Shown here piece by piece: positions 55,613 through 64,000 of a stretch of DNA of 64,000 bases; within the stretch, counting starts at the first letter, position 1, and each line of letters begins with the position of its first letter. The stretch spans positions 186,001 through 250,000 of the forward strand of contig JAVHNS010000013.1 in assembly GCA_036872755.1 (NCBI GenBank), in the 5' to 3' direction. The position numbers and the translations under genes are program-made. A model generated the notes under the pieces. It saw only the letters and a list, made by a program, of their open reading frames with translations. It did not search any database and was not told the origin of the DNA. The stretch is from Orbilia blumenaviensis (Eukaryota > Ascomycota > Orbiliomycetes > Orbiliales > Orbiliaceae).

Positions 55613-58333
55613 ATGTCGAAAACGTTTGCGCCTCTCCACAATGACAAAGCTCGGAGCGCGGTTATCAACCGAATTACCAGCCATTTCGACCAACTTTATG
55701 AGCTATCAGCAGCCAAACAAGGAAAAAAGAACCCTATCACCTCTAGGGATGCTGTAATTGAGAAGTATAAATTCATACACGAAGCAGAGTCTAAGGCTTA
55801 TGCGGTCGAGGGGGTGTTTCGGTTCATTCTTACAGAGCCTTATGAGCCGACCAACCCATCCATCCCCATCGAAAAATTGAAGAAGATCCAAGTACGAGAT
55901 CTCATCGTGGGAAAAAGACATAAGGGGACTTACATCATAGTGAAGATTGTTGCAAAGGCTCATCTACACGAGTTCGCCGTTGATGCCATCTTCGAAGATG
56001 AGGGAGGATCTTACGGGATTCTGAGGGTTTATTTCCTTGACGACGAAAATGACTACGGTGGCAGCATACCGAAGAATCAATTAATCATCGTCCGAGACCC
56101 ATATTTCTGGGATAGTGGCAACGGGGCTTTATTTGTCAGGGTTGACCACCCTTCGGACATGCAATTTCTTCACTCTTGGGATGAGGCATCGGAAAAGCTG
56201 GTCCCCTCTATCTGGAAGTGCGGCATCCCCTTCGATGACATGTCAGCCGCCCATCTAGTTGGATTGGCGGACTTATACGTCGACGCTGAGGACTGGGAGG
56301 CGGCTTTACAAAAGTATGCCTTTTTTTAGTTCGATATTATCTATGTACAACTTACGAAAAAATGGGGGGCTAACAGATCGCACAGGTATAATTGGGCAGA
56401 CCAGAGGGTTATCAAGAATAAAGGAGTTGAGGTCCACAAAAATGTCTTGCTGCGACTATACATGGGTCGGGCAGAAGTTAATACCAGACTCCAGCGTTAT
56501 TACTTAACTGTTGGTGACATTGAGAATGCCCTCAAAGTAGCACCAGACAATGAGGATGCACTACATCTCCGAGCCCTCCGGCTCTACTATACCGGGAAAT
56601 ATGACGCTTGTCAACAAGAGATCAAAAGACTCTTGGAGAAATATCCAAACAGATTAAAATTCACCTACTTGGGCCGGCGAGCCAAAGAACGTTTCGAGGA
56701 GGCGAGATTCGGGAGGTACAATTGGAAGGCTATGCGACAAAAGGCGGCGGCGCTTGACATTAATCTCGATCATGCGGAGTTTAACCATCTGGTAAAGCTC
56801 AAAAAAACCCCGAAAGGCCGAAGAATCTTTACTGCGAGAGACGTAAAGCGTGGAGACCTCTTAATGGTGGCAAAAGCCATTGCCGTTACTCCATTTGAAG
56901 ACCCCCATTTATGCGTTCAACTTGCTCCCCGTGGCGGAAAAATCGAATGTGAGTTCGGATGTTCTGCATCATTCGACCTGGATGTATTAGGGCGGGTTAA
57001 ACGGGAAGGGCCAGAGTGGTATGAAAAGGTCTTCTGCCTCATGGATGATGGTGGATACCCCCCCTCGCCGTATAGAAATCCTGATGGCAGCAAAGTAATC
57101 GATGCCTTTCACATCGAGGCTGTGCGACGCCGAAATGCCATTGTTATAAGCAACCTCCCACTCCTCCAACACCGGTCATCAGGTTACATGGCATGCTCCC
57201 CTGCACATCTGCCCCGAGTCATGTCTTACAACTGCGGCATGTGGTATCTTCCTTCATTTTTACGCCATAGCTGCGTTCCTAATGCCCACCGTTCCGTCAT
57301 CGGGGATATGCTTATCGTCCGTGCCGGCTGCGACATACCGAAAGATACAAAGGTTACTGTCAGCTGTTCTACTCCTTCAAACTGGGAATTTCCTTTAACA
57401 GACTTCGTCTGTACCTGCCCGGCTCACACTCATGACGTGATGCTGTGTGGCGATCTAAACAATAGAGAGAATAAGGAAAAATTGAAGAGCTCAATCTGGC
57501 GAGAATTCAACACCACCTGTCAATTCATCGAAGCTGCGAAGTCCAAACCTGAAAAATGGATGAAAATCGATCTTTTCAATCTTCTTCTATCCATGATTGA
57601 TACCCTCGACAAAATTAAAACCACGCTCCCGCCATCAGATCAAATTCCGCAGGTCCAGCTTGCGCATAGATACAGATACATTGCGGCAGCGTACTACGGT
57701 TCTGGGCAGCGCCGACATGCCCGCTGTGCATATTATAAAGTTTTGGATTGCCTTGCGGTCGAGTTTGTGATTTTTGAAGCATTCGACACCGTCATTTGGA
57801 CAAGCTATGGACAGTGCACCGAAGACCTTCTACACACATATTGCGACTTGGCGGAACTGGCTTTGTCTACTGGGATAAGAAGGTGCTGGCGTGACGCCGC
57901 AGTCGATGTATATGAAATCCTGTTTGGAGAGAGAGCCTCATTCGACTCAGTCATGCAACAAGTGCCGTTCATTGAGATGAAGGACCAGTGCCATTGTGTG
58001 GGAGTTGACGACTTTATGGACGCTGACGAATTGCAATTACACAAGAGGATGGGACTTAATCCTAAAAAGGAGGAAGAGATTTGTAAAACAGTGGATGGGT
58101 TAGCAATGAAGCAAATAATGGACCGTGCTGCAAAGAGAGCCTGTGACCTGATATCAAGCAGGACAGAAATTGAGTACAAAATGGGAGCAGAGAAAATGGT
58201 GGCAGTGATCCAGAGGCGTGAGAAGGAAATGGAAAGAAGGAAGCAAGATAAAGAGTCCAAAAAGGAAGGGCAAAAATTGGGGGCGTTGGAGAAAGGGAAG
58301 GAGAAGGAGAAGGATACTTGGAAAAAAAAGTGA
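55613..58333 (+). CDS. TPR and SET domain protein (SMYD-like lysine methyltransferase candidate)
   Basis: Two exons, 55613-56313 and 56386-58333, join AA|GT...AG|G in phase to 882 residues. Residues 1-210 form an N-terminal domain I do not recognise. TPR-type helices occupy about 215-340 (AAHLVGLADLYVDAEDWEAA, then YLTVGDIENALKVAPDNEDA). A SET domain spans about 380-560: GRRIFTARDVKRGDLLMV is its start, and the catalytic core motif RHSCVPNA (His528, Cys530) with the GCDIPKDTKVTVSC strand its end. Split SET with TPR is the common fungal SMYD-like class. A Cys-rich tail (CTCPAH...) follows, then a helical C-terminus ending in a highly charged Lys/Glu coiled region. The RHSC motif differs from the classic NHSCxPN by having Arg instead of Asn. 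Activity and substrate are inferred, not shown. Confidence 0.85.
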
Positions 58334-58816
58334 TACAAAAAGCATTCCGTGATATTACCTCTCAGGTCTAACCTTTATCTGCAAACATGACTATGATCTC
58401 TAGTTAAACCTTAATAAATTTATACAAATCAATTTCTGCGTTAATCTGTAAAAGCGCATTATAATGAACCTATTTCCTCGTAACTGACATCTTCAATTGT
58501 GACAAAGAAATCGGTGTACTACGAAATTCATAGGCAGTCGCGCTTGCAAGTCGACTTCGCAATCGTTTACCTACGGAATCCACTTTATCATTGATGAATT
58601 TAACGCCATTAACTAGTTAATCTTACTAAGACGCGCCGCTCGTCTTTCTATCGTACTCCGACGTCATGCATGTGCAAATAATCGTAGATCTCGAGTGCTG
58701 TTGTTATGGGCGACGGAACTAAGTATCCCCTCGCATTTCAAGATGCACGAAGCCCTGAGACCTCGCCTCTGATGGCTGCTGTATATATGAGACCCGATTA
58801 CAGCCCATACCCCGTA
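58334..58816. other. Convergent spacer between the SET gene and the Ppo-like gene
   Basis: 3' ends of two convergent genes. No feature; AT-rich. Confidence 0.5.
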
Positions 58817-61800
58817 CTACCCTACTTCGCCGTCAAACATAACCTTCATTGCTATATCGACCAGGTCAAGTCAGTGATTTTGTCTTGTAAGACAGACACA
58901 TACGTAAGCCGAGGATTAAAGGGCCATTCTGAGACTTACTGGTAGGAAACGGCCACAAACTACTCCAATCTTCCTTCAAGTACACTTTTGAGCCACCGGG
59001 ACGTGAAATATACTTCAAGTTCCCTTGGATCCCTGGTGCCCGCCTTAAATTTTCGAGCTTTCCAAATACTTTCAGCATAGCAGTCAATGCTATTAAATTC
59101 ACATCTTGACCTAAACACCGGTGTTGCCCATATCCATACTGGATGTAAGTCCCCTCTGGCCGATCAAGTTTGATTTCCAGAGGGTCGGGAAACACAGTAG
59201 GATCTCGAGACGCAGTTATAAAGTTCACAAATACAACATCACCTCGTTTTAAAGTATAAGTGGTTTCACCATCAGTGAGATCAAATGCGCGATCTGCTTT
59301 ACGATAAAGACCAAATGTTCCTGAAAGACGATTCGCTTCGAGGACGTAGTGACGTAGTTTTTCAAGAGCTTCTGGTGAACCGTTACGAGAAAGTTTCTGG
59401 ATGTCGGCGAGGTAGTGACCATTCTCAGGCTGGAGGTAAAAATCGACGACTTGAGAAAACTACTCCAAAATTCAGAGACGCCATCCAATATCAATAATTC
59501 ATATTGATACTCGGTTAATGTAGTATCAGCTACTTACGACTTGGGACTGACAAGAAACGCTGGCCGATGCTGTGGGTACCATTTGCCAGGTGATCTCTTC
59601 GGGGGTCTTTCCACTCTCCAGTAACCTTCGAATCATGTGGATCCCGTAGTCTTTAAGGGACGAACTTTTATCGAAGATGTTATCGATGATGTTTTTCATA
59701 AATGCAGTTTTATTGATCGCAAGAACTATATTCCTTTTAACAACAAGCTTAAATCAATGATCGATAGTGGGGAGGGTTTACCATTGGCCTCAATTAGGTG
59801 CGCAAGTTGATTCGCAACTAATTTTCCTGCTTTGTGAAGAGCAAATGATTTTGTTGGCTCGATATCGAAGAATACGAAAGTAAACATCACGGATAATACA
59901 GTGTATAATTCTTGTTCGGTGTATACCCCCCGTGGATTATCCTCGGTTTTCAACGGAAGGCAAAAGAGATTTGCAGCGAAGTGAGTATGCACTATATTGA
60001 TAACGTCTCTGACTGCATCAACCATTTGACTTTTACCAATGCTGTATGAATGTCTTTTCAACATTTCAGCAGTTTTTTGCTCATAAAATTCGAAGACCTG
60101 TCGGTGCCAAGTACTGGGTCCATAGATGGCATGATGCATATCAGCGCGTTGGTCAGCGTTCATGTCTGTATCACCGCTCAACATCCAAGTGTGGCCAGAC
60201 ATCATGTAATCAAAGTTTTTACCCCATGTAACTTTGAACTCCGGTTTACTGAGGACCGTCTTTAGGGCGGCGTAACTAGAGATCATAATACGAGTAGGCA
60301 TTCGACCGGGTCTAGCATAATCGAAGTCGGCTACCCTTCCGAGATCTGTCATGATCTTATGAGTTTCCTTTGGGGTAGTTAGTGGGTAGAAAGCGTAGCT
60401 AGAGTTATATGTGAAGTGATGAGGAAATGCTTTGAGAAACAACTTGTGGAAGATACAACCTTGATTAATTGCTGGGTCGCAGGCGATCTCTGAGAACCCC
60501 CAATTAGTCAAATTGGCCGGTGTGTGCTCGATGGTGTAGAAGCGGTCACCACGCACTAGTGAAACGAGGTCTGAGAGAATTGCCCGCGAAATGGTAAAGG
60601 GTTGTGAAATACCAACTCCTGGTACCTAAGTAGAGTAAGTTTATCTGTTAACAACGAAATAATTTTGGAAATTTCGAATTAACCAGTACTATAGCGTGAG
60701 TAACTATGGTGGAGAGCTTAGAAAGTGCAAGTACATACCATAGGAGATTTAGCTTCCTCAGCAACAAGGCCAGGGTATAGCTCAACAAAATCAGGGTGGT
60801 CGTATAGTCTTTTCAGAATTTCAGAAACTTTAGGATTTGAGTTGATTTCCTCAAATGTTTTATATGACTTGAGGCCAAAGAAATTCCTGAATTCATTCAA
60901 AGACGCACATTTCCACTTCCGTGCTTGCTCGATTGCCACACATTCAGTTGCTTTCATAATTGCTGGTATATTGTTGGCCCCGAAACTACCTGCATATAGG
61001 TTGTCAGTGTTCTAATGACTCTAGCCATCTATAGGATACAGATGCGGCAGGGTGGCGTGGCTTCCCATACCAGCATAGTCCTCAATACTGTCAGCTAGAA
61101 TATTTACGAGTTCATCGTCTGGGAAAAGCCCGCTGGCGTCTCTTTTAAGACTATAAAAATCTCTCGCAGCTGGGTCATCAGGAACTCTTTCTTGTAATTT
61201 CGTCAATCCTGATGCCAGTGTATCCGCACCTAACTCGGATAAACAATGCCCAGGGAGTATTTTCGAATAAAATTCCTCGTACCACTTCTCGTCCTTCTTA
61301 GATATAGCACTCTGCCACCTGTGGACGAAAGCAAATTCGACAGATAGCTGATTGCCGATACCCCGAGGTGCTGACGTTTCATTATCGTTAAACAGTTTTT
61401 CACTGTCCACCCGTGGGTCTAAATTCCAAGTAGAGGCTGTGCGATTGAGGTTCAGGATTGTACGTAAAAAGTCCGTTAGAATGATATTGATGTATAGGCC
61501 GCAGGTAATAAGTCTGGCTGTTTGGAAGAGGTCTTCATCTCTCATCTTGAGAGCTGCGACGTCGTTTTCTTTGCCTTGCAGGACTGAGAATCGGTTGTGT
61601 TCATTTATATCGGCGAGTGTCTGGGCAACATAGTTGTGCCAACGATTGAACATGATTAGGACTGCCCCGACCCCTGGTGGATGGCCAAAAATACGTTTAT
61701 CGGAGAAGCAATCCGCTTTTAACTTTCCATCTTGTAGAGTACGCATATTGTTGACCTGATCAAGATTCGAACCATATAGTGGGGAGAGATCTAGATATGA

Positions 61801-63010
61801 TGAATTCGCTGAGATCTCATTGTCGTTTGCGTCAAGCTTGTACAGATCTTGAGCTCAGTCAGTAACGCAGGAGCTAGTTAGCTCGAACCCTGGGTATTAT
61901 GGAATGGAGACAAACTCAAAAGATCACTGACCGAGACTAATTATATACCCGACATATAGGAGTAGGCTTGAGACGTTGTTCGGATTTTGTTTGTGCACGT
62001 GGTCTGAACGTGACATGAGGGCGTCGAAGATTAAGCCTGCATCTGGGTGGGTACCCCGAGGCTGTATCATTGGCCTGACACTGCGGGCATAAGGCTGTCC
62101 TGCTTGTCCGATATGTGGGAATTGTATATTCTAATGTTGACGGGGCGTTGTTTAGCTCTGACTAAGCTAATATAAGAAGATTTAGAATGCGGCGAGCCTT
62201 GGGTCTTATCGAACGTACGTTGTAGGATCCATCAGCCTGGCGGTGACTATATCTACTGCCTACGTAGGCCTCTGGGGGATGGTGATGAACGTTCCATAAA
62301 CGGTCCACAAGCTAGATGAGCATGCCGGTAGTGTTAAACCATGGCTATTTAAACTATAAAGGGGTCTAGGTTGCGACATTGGGGTCACATATCCTACATC
62401 GTTTGTAACAGCAACTCTGTTCCGGGACCCGGTTGGGAGGTCAGCAGCTAATTGAATGATTCTTTCTGTCTATTGTTTGGGGAAAACATCTGTCAGTTTG
62501 GTGGTCTGCTGGCGCCGGGGTACTAAGGGCTCTTGATCTACACCACCGTACGATATAAGTCTTATCATCTATCAGGTCCCCCGTTGCCCTTTGTTGGATA
62601 ACTTCCCGAAGTGTCCGTATATCGCCAATCCCAAATGTCTTTAAATCTTTGAAGAATCCACTCGAAGGCTCGGGTTCTTTTTCGTATCGCCTATCTGGGC
62701 TTGGTAGAGGCCTCAAGCTGGCTTTCAAGACGTTCGCAAAATCGGAAAGCATTGATTCAATTTCCGGCCGTTTTGCCATGTGGTCTGGAAGCATCGAGGA
62801 TGCAGCACGCTGCAACATACTCGGTTTGGCTTCATCCTCCTCGCTGTCTGCGTGTGATCCATTGGCCGCATTGATTGCGTTAGATTGTTTCCCTTTTCTC
62901 TCGCCGAATCTCAGGAAACTGGAAGACCTTCGTTTTGTCCTCGCATCGGCTGGAGGCGCTGACGAGCCGAGGGATTTGATAGAGCCGCTTCTATTCCAGG
63001 GAAACCCCAT
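58817..63010 (-). CDS. Ppo-like fatty-acid dioxygenase/P450 fusion, active site substituted, likely pseudo-enzyme
   Basis: On the minus strand. N-terminal exon (63010 to about 62490), then 62311-62219, 62130-61932, 61847-61071, 60989-60739, 60625-59782, 59725-59538, 59459-58940 and 58851-58817. From 62311 on, all junctions are GT-AG and phases agree, for 969 codons. With the first exon, length is near the 1,080-1,150 of Ppo psi-factor/linoleate diol synthases. Family marks: SSYLDLSPLYGSN, RWHNYVAQTLA, NEFRNFFGLK, a P450 ExxR (EANR), the heme-Cys loop YGQHRCLG, and the C-terminal PFPTTMKV. Family members oxygenate linoleic acid at C8/C10 and isomerise the hydroperoxide, making sporulation oxylipins. 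Here the expected distal His is Leu (IISLDLY), the catalytic Tyr is His and the proximal heme His is Gln (VHRWQ for YRWH). In the P450 amide motif, ANQxQ is SCQSQ. Near 62490-62550 the reading frame shifts by one base. So the dioxygenase half is very probably inactive. Confidence 0.72.
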
Positions 63011-64000
63011 TATTTTTTAAAGTTTAATGGACTCGTCTGGTAGTTGGGCAATTGCCTCGGAGGTTAACGTTGATTCGCAGGGGGCCTCCACTTTACGGTT
63101 GCCGCTACTTTATATATAAATATAAATATTTTAAAACATTCCTTTAAAGATCTCGGAAAACGATTAACAGAAATTGAGGAGGACTGAATTTGTTATAAAG
63201 GGTTGTGTCGGCCGCATCATTTGAGCCAACATGTGGGTATTCCGAGACTATTTAATCCAAGTGGCTATACCTGCCAACAGGGTATAATATCTAGGCTGGC
63301 TGGAAGCTTAGCTGCACTTGACACGCAGCAAGGCAGTCGGGAATGTGTTCAACTGGGCCAAGTAGCATATGTACGCAGCGGTAGTGCCCCATTTCCCTAG
63401 CTTACACTGGTGCCATGCTGAATTCTGGCTTAATTATTGGTTAAATATGTAGATCAAACGGACGGAATTGGCTACAATTAATAGAGGAAAACAAAGCTAC
63501 CGAGCGATTACATATCGTAACATGCACTAGTCTGGAAGCAGGATATTTGAATATTCTGAAGTCGAATTGCAAGTTAAAATATCCTGATATGCAACAAAAC
63601 CTGCGTTGTCGGTACCGCGCACGATGGCAGTACTAGCGGCAGCTAACAGTCTCGGGACTAGGCACTTAAACGTCATGCACAACCACCCCGACAACCACTT
63701 CGTGCCAGATCAAAGGGAATGTTCGGGATGGTGCCCGATGTGACGGCTCGGCTCCACGAAAAGTAACCGGCGAGAATGCTTGAATTTGGCTGAGGGGCGC
63801 TGATCACGAGCCCGCACTTCTAAGCTGCATTATGTGCATTAAGACTCCTGGCCTGGAGGGATTTTTGTCATGCAGTGCAGTGTCAGGGGTGGGATGTGCC
63901 GCTTGGTTCCTCATTTTTATGTTTGATAAGCCAATGCCAACGGTTTCGCGACGAGCCAGAGTGAATTCTCGTGTACCATGCAAAAACATCTCCACCAACA
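63011..64000. other. Upstream flank of the Ppo-like gene; no gene seen
   Basis: AT-rich, with an ATAT-rich patch near 63110-63130 about 100 bases upstream of the Ppo-like ATG, a possible TATA region. The rest shows short frames without coding character. Confidence 0.45.

Noticed and set aside
61860..61910. A tRNA-like GGGTTCGAGC box on the minus strand
   Set aside because: It lies inside an intron of the Ppo-like gene, with no matching A box or acceptor-stem pairing.

Overview
The window looks like a euchromatic stretch of an ascomycete filamentous fungus (Pezizomycotina). The evidence is short GT-AG introns of about 50-140 nt, split ATP-citrate lyase genes arranged head to head, an AA9 polysaccharide monooxygenase with a fungal CBM1, a Ppo-type fatty-acid dioxygenase, a TPR/SET protein, and AT-rich gene-poor spacers. 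Wide spacing, moderate GC and cell-wall/secreted genes would suit Orbiliomycetes or Leotiomycetes, but I cannot fix the class from sequence alone. I found no tRNA, rRNA, CRISPR array, complete transposon or virus. All exon models were spliced by eye and checked for phase.

Layout. 0-10 kb: a SAM methyltransferase (1426-2361), a four-exon I66-type (cospin-like) protease-inhibitor gene (4549-5363), and a large secreted Ser/Thr-rich protein (7056-9783). 10.9-17.0 kb: ATP-citrate lyase ACL1 (minus) and ACL2 (plus) share a 1.97-kb divergent promoter. Together they form the cytosolic enzyme that supplies acetyl-CoA. 18.4-21.3 kb: a TTC1-like TPR protein and a HAD phosphatase, divergent from each other. 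21.3-30.3 kb: a gene-poor region that holds a same-strand series of small multi-exon membrane proteins (A 21784-23025, B 24558-25606, C 27332-28002) which appear related and which I do not recognise. 30.3-33.4 kb: a short-chain dehydrogenase and a C2H2 transcription factor, tail to tail. 36.4-37.6 kb: a PQ-loop membrane protein. 38.2-40.2 kb: an SRPBCC-fold protein and a small secreted protein. 41.5-42.8 kb: AA9-CBM1. 43-50 kb: mostly unassigned, with a partly resolved hydrophobic/helical gene near 45-46 kb and a long leader region. 50.4-51.1 kb: a second C2H2 factor whose two fingers closely resemble the first. 54.2-58.3 kb: a four-TM protein and a TPR/SET-domain protein. 58.8-63.0 kb: a Ppo-like fused dioxygenase/P450 gene.

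Two observations stand out. First, the Ppo-like gene keeps long open exons and the P450 heme cysteine, but all three canonical heme-dioxygenase catalytic residues appear substituted, and so does the Asn of the P450 amide motif. There is also a probable frame break near its N-terminus. It is a pseudo-dioxygenase or an early pseudogene. Second, the 21.7-28.0 kb array of small transmembrane genes has shared exon layout (a helical exon ending in a Cys-containing segment, then a membrane segment, then a polar tail). It is the best candidate here for an undescribed family.
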